A DNA stretch of 64,000 bases from Gonocerus acuteangulatus (Eukaryota; Arthropoda; Insecta; Hemiptera; Coreidae): assembly GCA_946811695.1 (NCBI GenBank), contig OX328123.1, forward strand, positions 123,805,747 to 123,869,746, given 5' to 3'. Below are positions 44,028 to 55,472 of the stretch, piece after piece. Made by a program: the position numbers and the translations under genes. Position 1 is the stretch's first letter. Each line of letters begins with the position of its first letter. The notes under the pieces were generated by a model. That model saw nothing but the letters and a program-made list of their open reading frames with translations, did not search any database and was not told the DNA's origin.

Positions 44028-44944
44028 AATATGGAAGAAAGGGCGGATTACTTAGCAATGCGAGCTGCATTGCTGGGTGCAAATTCGGCCCTTCCGTTGC
44101 ACCTGGATGATTTCAAAAAATTATTGAAAAGCAAGGTTGAAATAAAATGGCAAGCTTAATACAATGACAAAGAACTTTTTTTTGAAAAACATTGAGGATT
44201 CTGTAATGAACAAGAGCTCTGCTTACAGAACGAATAGACGTAACGATGTTGTTATGACACGACTTAGAATAGGCCACACCCGACTGACCCATAGCCATCA
44301 TCTGGTAGGCCGACGACGCCCTCAGTGTGAGCACTGCGAAGGCCTACTGGATGCCCAGCACATATTGATGGATTGTCCAGTACTCCAAGATGCAAGGAGG
44401 CGGCACCAACTACCCACCAATCTGAATGAACAGTTGTCAAGAGACGATGCTTCAGTGAAGAGAGTGACAGAATTCCTTAAAGATATTAAAATCTTTAGTC
44501 TCATATAGGTAAATGATTTGATTATATGTATCATATTGTGTGATTGTATTTTTTGTGCGACTGTATATAACGAGTGGCTGTATTTATAATCTGAGTAAGT
44601 GATTTCGTATGTGTGAATAATGTAAATATGAATTTAGAGTAGATTTAGGTTTAGATGTAAGTTTTAGGTGCAACATTTGTTTAAAATGGAACTAACTTTT
44701 GTATATAGAGACGAGTATAAATATTAATGTTAGATATAGATAATAAGCTTTTCTTTAGCTCCGACATTTGTTAAAAAGAAGCTAATGTAGATGTATAGTG
44801 TAGGTTCAAGGTTACAGCTAGCAAAAAAGAAATTAACACAAGGAGAATATTTTAGTGTAGATGTAAAAGCTACAGTAGTCCATTAGAAAAAAAAATCCTG
44901 ACCAAGTGCTAATGGCCTCAGTTGCAGATGCACGAAAAAAAAAA
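44028..44944 (+). pseudogene. Outer LINE: end of RNase H, C-terminal finger, 3' UTR and hairpin tail
   Basis: It continues the outer LINE with NMEERADYLAMRAALLGANS, the RNase H end. After stops a frame from 44164 gives RNDVVMTRLRIGHTRLTHSH, QCEHCEGLLDAQHILMDC and a stop at about 44506. The 3' UTR to about 44900 matches 63640-63920 (CTCCGACATTTGTTAAAAAG and flanking blocks). It ends GTGCTAATGGCCTCAG...GCAC at 44906-44933 and an A tract. That tail is the LINE counterpart of the tail of the family C and 5S SINEs, so this LINE family is the best candidate for their mobilising partner. Confidence 0.85.
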
Positions 44945-45299
44945 CAGAATAAATATAAAGGAAGTGTAATTGCCATTTATTACTTCTTGAATTGTTTTCT
45001 CATTATAATGAGAAAAAGACAAAGTCACTAACAAAAAGTCCGTCACGCAGGAGCTGCATAACTAAGCACTTTCCTCAGAATTTGGGTAGTGTAGATTGCT
45101 TTCCAGAACAATTCGCTTAAAATATCCTACATAAATAAAATAAAAACATGAATAGTTCTCTTTTAAATTTGTAATGAGTAACTGATCAATTAATAATTTG
45201 CTTCCAGAGTTATGTTTACACATGGTACCTATTACACTACGTAATAAATACAAAAAACCTCATATTATCGTATTTTGATCTAACGCAGGAACAGGATAC
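44945..45299. other. Short gene-free stretch
   Basis: It holds a diverged copy of repeat F near 45037-45060 (AAAGTCCGTCACGCAGGAGC). A 63-codon minus-strand frame has no recognisable domain. Confidence 0.5.
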
Positions 45300-46317
<1,018 letters not shown>

Positions 46318-46476
46318 AAAGAAAAAAAGACAACTCTTTAGTCTAATTTACTGAAACGGGTCTTTGAGAGGGCAGAAACAGCACCAATTAGAACAAAATA
46401 ACAAACAAGAATAATCCTCTAAATAAATCACATACAGTATTGAACAAGAAATAAATTTCTGACAATTCGGTAGTCA

Positions 46477-46612
46477 GCCAACGGCCATAACCACGTTGAA
46501 TGCACCGGTTCCCATACATCACCGACCACGTGCTGTTGGCATTATAGAAAAGGGCGGCTACCTGTAGACAGCCCGGCGTTAATAGCCCTGATGTTGATAC
46601 GCTGTTAATTGT
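46477..46612 (+). mobile_element. 5S-derived SINE, copy with deletion in the 5S part
   Basis: It begins GCCAACGGCCATAACCACGT and GAATGCACCGGTTCCCAT, then lacks about 45 bp of the 5S part (the promoter interior) and resumes at GACCACGTGCTGTTGGCATT. The body GGCTACCTGTAGACAGCCC and the tail GGCGTTAATAGCCCTG...CGCTG follow. Loss of the internal promoter means it cannot be transcribed on its own. Confidence 0.88.
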
Positions 46613-46814
46613 AAATTTTTGGACTGCTTAATACATTCGTATTAAAGGTGTGGTGAAAAAATATTAGGTTGTATTCGAGTGAGTTTTTTGGCTCCTGAAG
46701 TGCCAACTTGAAAAACTGGTGTGATGCTTGGTGATGTATAGCTTTAGTGAATAACTGGCGAGGTGATAAGTGAACATAATGTGGATTCAAAAACCCTCAA
46801 GCAAAAGAGGCAAC

Positions 46815-47040
46815 AAAAGAGACGAAGCAGTTCTTTGCCGTTTAAGAATAGGTCATTCGCGCTTTACTCATTCATACCTTATGAACAAACCCACCAAAGT
46901 GCCAACACAGAATTAACTATTAAACACTTACTAACTGATCGAAGACTTAGACAAAACTTCCATCTACTGGACAGCTTGACTACCTTACTCTGTGACGGGA
47001 GCCAATATAAGCCAGTATATTATACTCCAATACTTAAAAC
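46815..47040 (+). pseudogene. LINE C-terminus scrap
   Basis: One frame reads RDEAVLCRLRIGHSRFTHSY LMNKPT. A shifted frame then reads LTIKHLLTDRRLRQNFHLLD, matching the L-R-I-G-H-(T/S)-x-x-T-H and x-K-H-(I/L)-L-x-(D/N)-C blocks of the other LINE ends. The cysteines of the finger are lost. The 94-codon open frame 46763-47047 partly overlaps it but mixes two frames. Confidence 0.6.
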
Positions 47041-48212
47041 AAATTAAACGCTATGACAACATTTAAATACACATTAAAACTTAAAATTAACCAAAATCAT
47101 AATTCAATCCAAGAAGACTTTATAAAATCGATATGTATACCACTAAGTGAACGTTATATATGAAGTTTTCATAAGTGTAGCTTATACTAGGACACAGAAA
47201 CGTAATGACCAAATGACTTTAAAAGAATGATAACTCCAGGACGAACGCCTGTATGATCTGACTTCCAAAATGAATGAGAGTTTTATCTACTTGACATATG
47301 ACTATTTGAATTGACACATACAACAATAAAACCAGCTTGGCATAAGAACACTAAAATTGTAAATAATATAAAATATAACTCTACTGGACATATTAGCACA
47401 AAGATACATATCTATCATTGATATCCATATATTTATTGCATAAATTGCGAAAACATTGATAAATAAATAATGTGGATTCACATGATATATTGGTTAGATT
47501 CATGTTTAACCTTTATGGAGCTTTAATTTTAATCTGTAGAGCATAGAAATGATACCTAATTCTTTAGTAATAAATGGAAAAGAAATTGTTAGTACGGAAA
47601 TAGGTCTCTATAAGTTTAACAACAACTGACCCCATTTTATAATTATGCTCACAATTATTTCGGCTTAAGAAACGAAAGGCTGTTATAAATGACAAGAGAA
47701 ATATAGAGCGTGATATTTATTTGTGTGACCCTGTCTTGCAGGGATGTATAAATTCTTCAAAGCCATGGCAAATCTAAGAAAGGGGTTTAGTGTTCCCTTG
47801 AACAAGACAGATACTCCTCAGATGTAAAAATAACACCTTTACTAAAAAGCACTGGAATTTTGTTCCCTTTCCAAATGTTATATTTATACATCCACTAACC
47901 TCTTCTCCTTTTTTTCTCCTTATCATGGGCCTTTTGTGCTTGTTTACTAGCATTCATTTTAAGCCTACGCTAAAATAAGTATGTTAATATTCATTGTAAT
48001 AATAATAATAATTATCCCGAGCAAAGATTGCCTTTTCAGTTATCCAAAATTTCTAAAAACGTACTCTTGCAAAGATTTAGATCGATAAATTTTCACTGAA
48101 CATTGAAGAAAGTATAATAAGTGATAAATTATCGGAAATAGTAATGAAATTTATACAAAATGAAATGTCAAAATTTAGACATGACTGCATTAATTAAGTG
48201 TTTTTTGTGTGA
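47041..48212. other. AT-rich gene-free stretch
   Basis: Probably the 3' UTR of the LINE scrap for the first few hundred bases, ending near the (AAAT)n-like run at 47459-47472. Beyond that I recognise nothing. Confidence 0.4.
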
Positions 48213-48250
48213 GTGTTTAACGACGTATCAACATTTAGGCTATTAACACT
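48213..48250 (-). mobile_element. SINE tail fragment
   Basis: On the minus strand it reads GTGTTAATAGCCTAAATGTT then GATACGTCGTTAAAC, the hairpin tail of the 5S-type SINE. Nothing upstream of the tail remains on the right side, because the sequence changes at 48247 to a possible DNA-transposon end. Confidence 0.65.
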
Positions 48251-48330
48251 AGATTTGCCAGACCAGTCATTTTGACTGGTCGTGCAATTTCAATTCAAAA
48301 TTCCTACTACATATAACATTTACTTTCCTA
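48243..48330. mobile_element. Possible piggyBac-like end at TTAA
   Basis: TTAA at 48243-48246 is followed by CACTAGATTTGCCAGACCAG and the short hairpin ACCAGTCATTTTGACTGGT (48262-48280). piggyBac-type elements insert at TTAA and some have ends with a C-rich start and a GCCAGACCAGTC-like subterminal block. The opposite end was not found, so this rests on one end only. Confidence 0.35.
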
Positions 48331-48584
48331 AATGAATTTAAACAGATTATTTACTATAAACCTTTATAGTATTTTTTTTTTTTGGAATATCTACAAGGTT
48401 GATCAACATGTTGTGTGTGGAGCAACCCAATTTAGTTGGATAACAAAACTGTTTTTGTACAATAAAGTTTTTCCTATACTAAGTTTGATTTGTTTTCCTC
48501 ATTTTTGAATGTTAGGTATTATGTAATGAAAATTCTTTGTGAATGCAATATGAACGCTAAACCGTAACTGTTGTAAATGGGCCC
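48331..48584. other. Unassigned AT-rich sequence
   Basis: It contains GTACAATAAAGTTTTTCC near 48457, which resembles a polyadenylation region, but no gene is recognised upstream. Confidence 0.35.
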
Positions 48585-49060
48585 GAGGCGATATCCCAAC
48601 CAAAGAGCGGACTCTCCCAACCCCTTTATAACCCATGAAACATGACCGTACACAATTCTACCTTTAACAGGGCCTGGCTATTTTGCAATAGCTTCCGGCC
48701 CTTCCCGCGGTCAGGAGTGTGTGTTCGCATGTTTAATGTCCCGTGAAACGCAAAAGGAAGCCGAGAGAGCAGGGCGTGGACACAGGATGAATCGTAACAA
48801 AGAGAGTATACACCTCTCATAGGAGGACTGAAGGAGTTATAGACACCGGTCTTGAATACAGGGCTATTGTCCAACACCCGGAGCCCTAAGGTTCGGGGAG
48901 ATTGAGCAAGACTCCCTTGAGAAGGGTCGGGGTTTCGACACTCTACGAGTATGTTGGGTAAGGTTCTTCTACAAAGGTGATGGGAGAGATCGGTCATAGG
49001 CAGTCTTTGCCAGGATCATACAGCAGAAGGACCAGGAGCTATGGGTATGCAGAATTGGTA
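48585..49060. other. GC-richer island with an unassigned 123-codon frame
   Basis: This ~475-bp patch is distinctly less AT-rich than its surroundings. The minus-strand frame 48626-48997 spans most of it (MTDLSHHLCRRTLPNILVEC at the start) but shows no domain I recognise and its proline- and serine-rich composition is what GC-rich random DNA would give. It could be an old exon, part of a retroelement or a foreign fragment; the sequence does not decide. Confidence 0.4.
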
Positions 49061-49228
49061 TGTAGGTCTAACACATAATTCGCATTTATACGAAAAGTCC
49101 AACTCTTAGCGTTTTTCCGTAATGTTCTTATACCTAGTGTCATTTGGAGAGCTTGGAATACATATATTTAATATTTAATTAAACCTCTAAGCACATGGGC
49201 CTATTAAATCTTAAATAATAGTGAAATG

Positions 49229-49285
49229 GCGCTAATAGCCAAATAGTTGATGCGCCGTTAAAAACGAAAAAAAAAAAAAAAAAAA
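49229..49285 (+). mobile_element. Tail-only SINE insertion with target duplication
   Basis: The insert is just the hairpin tail (GGCGCTAATAGCCAAATAGT...GCGCCGTTAAAAACG) plus poly(A). It is flanked by AATAGTGAAATG at 49217-49228 and 49286-49297. This is a second independent case, with 21433-21533, in which little more than the tail was integrated. Confidence 0.92.
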
Positions 49286-49537
49286 AATAGTGAAATGCTA
49301 GGGACCATTATTCGCAGAAATCTTATAGTACTCGAACTCTTTGACTTACGCTATAAGAACTCTATTAGATACAAACAAGCAAACATATTTTCTCGTTTTA
49401 CTGGCACATTCGTTTTACTGCTAAAATCAATAGCCCATAAAAAACTGAGGAAAAAAAGACTCTAAAAGTTTTAAGCGTATACTTGTCCTAACGGCAATGT
49501 TTAATCAAAAATTACCCAAGAACCATATTGTACAGAA

Positions 49538-50110
49538 TTTTTTTTTTTTTTTTTTTTTACAACAGTTACAGCCTCGGCCAATGGAATTGTAGTCATACAA
49601 AAATTTAAAAATAATAAATATACAACAATATTTACAAAACAAAAACAAATCGAAAGAAAAAATAATATATAAAATAAAATCTCACAGCTATATACTAATT
49701 TCAACTGACTTAAGATATTTTTTTCGAAACTTCACCATTGAAAAAGTCTTTATTGTTTGTAATTGTAACATTCCAAAGCCCACAACTTCTAGATACTACG
49801 TCTCTAAAAGCTGAGTGTCGAGTCTTGAGTTGTAGAGGATGGAATTGACTGTATCTTCTCAGCCTGACTACAGGAACGTGCAAAGGGGTTGATGCGAGGA
49901 GTTCGGGACAGTCCGGCTCTCCTGGTAATAATTTATAGACGAATAGAAGGTCCGCCCACCGTCTTCGGTTCTCCAAGGATTCTAAAGACACAGCGGTCTC
50001 AGAACAAGTTTTTCTCTCGAGAAATCGCTGGAACCTTCTCTGGATTCTCTCCAGCCTGTTGATATCCTCTGCTGTATATGGCCGCCATTTTGTATGATTT
50101 TGGATGGTTG
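49538..50110 (-). pseudogene. CR1/L2-like LINE C-terminus with poly(A)
   Basis: On the minus strand the frame reads DINRLERIQRRFQRFLERKT C, SLESLENRRRWADLLFVYKL, LHVPVVRLRRYSQFHPLQLK and SAFRDVVSRSCGLWN. The order RIQRRF...L.SLE.RR..DL..VYK...R...F......N.LP/LWN is typical of the region after the RT in CR1/L2/Rex-type LINEs. The 3' end is an A tract (T run at 49538-49558). The 154-codon frame begins in a different repeat (family D at 50118-50162), so only the part below about 50110 is LINE. There is no RT. Confidence 0.78.
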
Positions 50111-50117
50111 CCTTCAA

Positions 50118-50162
50118 CTTTCCACGATTTCCCAGCCGTTTTGGAAGTATTAAGAAAATATA
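50118..50162 (+). repeat. Dispersed repeat family D, copy 1
   Basis: CTTTCCA..ACGATTTCCCA..CGTTTT and AAAATATAC recur at 51231-51280, 55823-55905 and, reversed, at 58342-58400. All copies keep GATTTCCCA and a ...TTTTAGAAAATATA... block. It is non-coding and unassigned. Confidence 0.65.
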
Positions 50163-51334
50163 CGGAAATCTCAATACTGCTCAATGTCAGTTATTAAAAT
50201 ATTTTTCCAAACTCCAAACGTAGTCCGAATTTAATTATTATACATTGGATGAATGTCAAGCGTCTAGAACAAATTTCAAATAAATCAATCAATCGGCTAC
50301 GAAACGCGCTTTGAAAATGGGTTTATTAGTTTTCCTGCGAAGGAAAACCTATAAAGGTTGTCTGCATTGCCATTAGCTCAGAAACTTAGGAGCTACGATC
50401 TTTTTAACACGAATTTCGTCGGAACATGTTCTGATGGACGAACTTGAGCTTTGAAACTAGAAGTATAAAATGCTATCGAAATCGGGCCATATTTGGGGCA
50501 TTTAGAGAGCGAACATACTTCAGGAATCGGTGCACGTCGGGTATATCAGCTTCGTTTCCGAGAAAAACACTAAACACTAAAAGAAATTACGAAAAGGCAG
50601 TCATTCTTATGGCAAATAAAAAAATCTTTAAAAGTAAATGTTTAAATTAAATTAACCTTTCATTCATTTCATAAACCAAATCCATATCTCTACAACTTGA
50701 ATTAATAAGTTCAGTAGTACCTAATATTGTGAGTAATTCGTTACTCTTAAGGTTTTGGATTCGATGTCCACTACTGGATGTGGCTTTTTATGAAAAAAAG
50801 TACGACACGCACTTATTCATTAATTATTCTCGAATAGTAAAGGAATAGAATTACTTATTGATAGGTTTTGATATTTTGTAAAAGAAATATGAAATGAAAT
50901 CTCAAAGAGAAAGAAGACTTAAAAGGCCACATTTAAATGACTGTATCTTAAGCGAAAATTACTCCATCTTCTTTCTCAACCTACACACTAGGAAACACTA
51001 ACACACTTGGTCTACTACATTTTTTTTTTTTTTTTTTTTTTACTGAAAATTGCAATACAAAAAGCAAACAAAAATTCAAATGTGAGTAATTCAGGGACAA
51101 AATCCCTTCAAAAGAATAAAACTAACTGCTTATAACTTTTAAGCGCTTATATCTCCGAGTGATAACGGCCCATCAGAAATTAATACCGATTATTTTTTTG
51201 AGGAGAATTTAGTAAAAATTTGAATGATCACTTTCCACTTACAACGATTTCCCAACTGTGATATTTTAGAAAATATATCAATGTCCGAAAACGTTTCGTG
51301 TCTGTTAATACTTCTTTTTTATAATCCTTTCTTA
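50163..51334. other. AT-rich gene-free stretch
   Basis: It holds family D copy 2 (51231-51280) and a poly(T) run at 51021-51042. A 68-codon frame at 50444-50650 has no recognisable domain. Confidence 0.5.
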
Positions 51335-52025
51335 TAGTCGGAGAGCAACTGGTAACGCACTTTTCATGAAGTGTTTTATACACCTTGAAATTTTTCTATA
51401 ATGTACCTCTGGGGTAGATAAGAAGGCGGGTATGTTTTTCCTGGAAATACCTAGGAAGACCAGGTACTGCGCATAGGGGAAAGGTGCAAAACAATATTGC
51501 CCAAAAATAGTGTTTTATTCAGAAGCCAACTGTCATTAATATAAAAAAAATGCAAATTAAGGTATTTTTAAAATGAATAATAAATAAGGCAGACATTTTA
51601 AGGGAATTAAAATGTAAATAATAATAAAAAAACCGAAGTACCTTGTTTTTAATTTTAATATTAAATGAAGTTCTTCTTTCTTCACGCTGCGATTTAAACA
51701 GCTTCTTCAATAAACATATTGAAAATAATTACAATTTTTTTGTTTACATGTTATACCCCTTAAAAGTGTCTTCATTATTTATTATTCATTGTAAAATTGC
51801 CTCAATTTTACAATAAAGATAGTTGGCTTCTGAATAAAACTCTATTTTTGGGAAATATTGTTATGCAACTTTCCCCAATGCGCAGTACCTGGTGTTCCAC
51901 GGTAAGTCTAGCCAACGCATATATACCTTCTTATATACCCAAGAGGTACATTATAGCAAAATTTCAAGGTGCATAAAACACTTCATGAAACGTGTGGTTA
52001 CTGGCTATCGGACTATTACCTCCGA
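51335..52025. mobile_element. Fold-back element with ~265-bp arms
   Basis: Arms at about 51335-51604 and 51757-52025 are inverted and diverged copies. Matching blocks include CATGAAGTGTTTTATACACC, CAGGTACTGCGCAT, CCCAAAAATAGTGTTTTATT, CAGAAGCCAACT and AATGAATAATAAATAA with their inverses. The ~150-bp centre is AT-rich. Divergence of perhaps 15-20% by eye suggests an old element. No protein is encoded. Confidence 0.8.
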
Positions 52026-52765
52026 ACGTAAAATTATATATAAATATCTTAAATTAGTTGAATGTAAAACGACTGGAACAAGTGTCAAATGAATCAATCG
52101 TTTCTGAATACCCATATTGAAAATAAGTTGGGAAAAGAAGTTGTAAACGGTTACAAATATCACTTTAGTATGGTTTCATTCGTTCTCCTACGTTTAGGGA
52201 ACCTATAAAACTAATACTTCAAGAATATTAACTTCAAAACGGAATAGTCACGTTTTTTTTCGCGCGAAATTCTCTCCAGAAACCACGTTGTGGTAGACGT
52301 ATTCTCCTTTTTAAAGAATTCGATTTTTCAACTTAAATGAAAGATTTATGTGCCAAATGTCACCAAAATCAAGTATAATACGGTGGGATTTTTATTCAAC
52401 TAAAAATGCTCTTCGGTGGTTTACTATCAAAAGAAAAATCAATAGGAAACAGAATAATTAAATAGCAAACTTGGAAAAAACAATTTATTCATTTAATTTA
52501 AATTAGAATTTTAAAACTATTGGAAATAAGTTATCCCTACAATAGAAGATATTTAATATATAAAACATAACACATGAATTTAACGGAACTGATATTTATA
52601 AAACGTTCTAAAAAATGGTTTTCCTCAAAATGATGTTTTTATCAGTTATACACCTTATATAAAACGAGCGGGAAAACCTTTTAAATATTGAATAAGAATT
52701 TTTGCGGGAAGGGTAGAGACGAGAGGGTGGGTATTGATTTGTTCGCACGAGGCTCACGCAGCTAC
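52026..52765. other. AT-rich gene-free stretch
   Basis: No feature is recognised. Confidence 0.5.
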
Positions 52766-53110
52766 TTAGCAAAGAAAGGGCTTGTCACATCTGTCCAACC
52801 CCAGCTTGGGCCGTCGAACCTCTTCTGCTGATATTTTAGTATCTACAGGATCGCAGTCTCCTGCTACATTTTTAGGACTATCTTAAAATATTGAGTAAAA
52901 AGCAGTTGACACGTCTGAGAGAACAGCTGGGGGTGACTTCCGACGCCCCCTCTGGTTTAGCCCAGGTGGTGACACGATAATGGACGAGATATTTTTATAG
53001 CTTCGTGTTCTGTGTATGAACTTTATAGTATGCCATATAGTTTCTGCAAACGGCTTCAACACATGGGATTCAGAACCAATTTTTTCAGCAAAGACCAAAT
53101 ATTCTTCCAT
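52766..53110 (-). pseudogene. Unassigned open frame with one internal stop
   Basis: From ATG 53110 the frame gives MEEYLVFAEKIGSESHVLKP, FAETIWHTIKFIHRTRSY, SPPGLNQRGRRKSPPAVLSD and VSTAFYSIF, then TAA at 52883-52885. The same frame continues DSPKNVAGDCDPVDTKISAE, EVRRPKLGLDRCDKPFLC to a TAA at 52766-52768. The peptide is varied in composition and the DNA is less AT-rich than its flanks, so it may be a true coding remnant. I do not recognise a family. It could be a degraded transposon protein or a host exon fragment. Confidence 0.35.
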
Positions 53111-53361
53111 CAACAATGAAACTGGGTTCCCGTAAAGTTAGAATATTGCGTTTTAATATTTTTGTTATTTCTTATATATGAATGATGGTTACTTAGACAA
53201 AATATTTAATTTTTCTTCAAAATCAATTTGCCTCTCCGTCAATCTAAAAGTACACGAAATTAATATTTTTTTAGCTGGATTCAATACAATTCTAAACAAT
53301 ATAAATATTTAATATTCCGAAAAATAAACAGACAATGATTCACTTTGAGCCTCGAAAAAAG

Positions 53362-53411
<50 letters not shown>
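53111..53411. other. AT-rich sequence ending in a (TA)n tract
   Basis: No gene is seen. The (TA)n tract at 53369-53411 adjoins the pogo-like element. Confidence 0.55.
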
Positions 53412-53413
<2 letters not shown>

Positions 53414-53416
<3 letters not shown>

Positions 53417-54638
53417 GAAGGTGTTGTACCTTTGACCACTTTGCACAATTTAATTTTTTTTAGCTTGAATATTAAGGCTAATTTTTTATTTTTATTTCAT
53501 TGAAATTAACATTCTTTTGCTCATCATATTTAATTTTTTCAAGGTTCTAGCTTTACATTTAATATTTTTAATTAATTTTTAAAAAAATAATCGTACAGTG
53601 GTCAAAGGTACAACATTTAGTTGTACCTTTGACCATGGGGTATTGTACCTCTGACCACGTAAAAACAACACAGCAGTACAGAAAAAAATTGTATTCTGTA
53701 ATATTGTAATTAATTGTAAGTTTAATAAATACAGGACAAGGATGTAAGCATAATAAAAAAGCTATTATTGATATTATGTTGTGCTTAATATGCTGAAAAA
53801 TCAAGTCCAACGGATAAACGTTTTAACTGTCAAGCAGATCCACTAGCAATAGTAGGGTATGGAAGTTTAGCCACAATGTCTTCAACATCAATATCATACA
53901 AATATCCATCTTCTCTCGTAAACTTGTAACTTTGTTTTTTTTTGTTTTTTTTTCTGCTTCAATAATTAGCTTTTTAGGAATATCTGTCAGGACACAAGGT
54001 TTCCCTTTAGGCCGGCCCCTATTTGGTATTTTCCTTGCCTGCGCTTTTGGATGAGGCCTTACAACTTGAGGTGTAACGATAAGGGGCGATTGGTTCGAAC
54101 TGCTACACTGAGGATTGATAAAGCCAGTTTGAACTTATTCATTTATTATTTTTTAAATTCTTTGAACAATTGAAGTAACCAAAATTAAGTATTTTTTAAA
54201 AATATGTAGCAGAAGAACATAAAAGTTGAATTATGAAAAAATTACTCAGGTGTGTTGTACCTTTGACCTGGTCAAAGGAACAGCACCTAGTCGTAGGTGT
54301 TAAAATTTTAGGGTTAAGATAAATCAATTTCAGAAGCTACGCCATGTTTCTTATTGTAATAGCTACTTTGTCAAATGATTTCCATCTAAAAAGACATAAT
54401 ACAAAAAATATGATGAGGCAAAACGTCATCAATAAATAACTTACATTTTTATGATAGAAATGGATAAGTATTTTTTGGAAGAATCCTCATTGAATTGAAT
54501 TATCCAAAGTAGGTTACACAAGCCATCAAGTGAAGGAGCTAAACACTAATTGCACCAAAATTTATAAAATGTTGCTACATGCCGCCACAGCCTCGGTGGT
54601 CAAAGGTACGATATGGTCAGAGGTACAACACCTTCCCC
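53414..54638 (-). mobile_element. pogo-like Tc1/mariner-group DNA element
   Basis: The ends are GGGGAAGGTGTTGTACCTTT and its inverse (GTACAACACCTTCCCC), flanked by TA on both sides (53412-53413, 54639-54640), the target duplication of the Tc1/mariner/pogo group. The block GGTCAAAGGTACAAC or its inverse recurs at about 53427, 53597, 53622, 53645, 54252-54275 and 54598-54630. This suggests repeated protein-binding sites near the ends. A transposase C-terminus is encoded at 53830-54115. At 1.2 kb it is internally deleted relative to an autonomous element. Confidence 0.8.
53830..54115 (-). pseudogene. pogo-like transposase C-terminus
   Basis: The minus-strand frame reads PQCSSSNQSPLIVTPQVV, PHPKAQARKIPNRGRPKGKP and CVLTDIPKKLIIEAEKK. 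A long adenine run in the lysine codons then shifts the frame, and the peptide continues DGYLYDIDVEDIVAKLPYPT IASGSA and stops. NRGRPKGK.(C/S).(L/I)LT(D/N)(T/I)P.K is a recurrent tail of pogo/Tigger-type transposases, with an AT-hook-like GRPKGK. The DDE catalytic domain and the DNA-binding helix-turn-helix are absent. Confidence 0.65.

Positions 54639-54648
<10 letters not shown>

Positions 54649-54700
<52 letters not shown>
54649..54700. repeat. (TA)n microsatellite
   Basis: It lies between the right end of the pogo-like element and the 3' end of the LINE at 54713-55472, and includes a short GATAGACAGATA interruption at its end. Confidence 0.95.
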
Positions 54701-54702
<2 letters not shown>

Positions 54703-54712
54703 TAGACAGATA

Positions 54713-55388
54713 AATAGTTTTTATTAGGCAACAAAAAAAAACAACAAAACAAATTGTAACAAATTATACAAGCGTGCCTACAGAAATTTATTGTATTCTC
54801 AAAACAATTGCTATAATACTACATACAAATAACCCTCAAGACTAATACTCTTGGCTAACTGCCATCAGAGGGAGGTAATACCAACCATAATAATAACATT
54901 ACTATGTGATAAAAACAAAAATCAAAAAGGCAAAGACAATATATGTTTTACAAACCTACATCACAACTAACCTACTTGCTTACAACTAAACAATTTCTAA
55001 CAACCAAATTTTAAAATTTTATTATAATTATACCATCTAAAATTATTTATTAAATATCTTCTACATGACAGTAAATTATGATACCTAATAATCAACATAT
55101 AATTTATATTTCCAAAATATAAACATAAAAACTAAAACTATCATAATACACGAATAGATACTATTGTTTTAATATCATACTCCTTCTGTTCCAAGTATCC
55201 CTACCATAGCCTGCTATATTCTCCCAGTTGCGCCCATTTAAAAAACCACAAACTTCCCCAAATGAGAGATATTCCACACCCAACCACTTCAATCTAATTT
55301 CCTTTAGCTGCCTACATGAACCTATGAAGTGGTATATATCTTCTAGAGCCAAGCAATTGCAAAGAGGACAATAGGTAGATGGAGTAGA

Positions 55389-55429
<41 letters not shown>

Positions 55430-55472
55430 AATTACTTAATCGCCTATCCAAATAGTTAATAAAACTGTACAT
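54713..55472 (-). pseudogene. LINE C-terminus and 3' UTR
   Basis: On the minus strand a frame ends with CPLCNCLALEDIYHFIGSCR, LKEIRLKWLGVEYLSFGEVC, GFLNGRNW and RRSMILKQ. CPLC...H...C is the terminal zinc-finger-like motif of LINE ORF2. A (TA)n tract (55389-55422) has expanded inside the coding region just before it, so the YIYIYI stretch is not original. The 3' UTR runs to about 54713 and ends next to another (TA)n tract. No RT remains. Confidence 0.72.
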
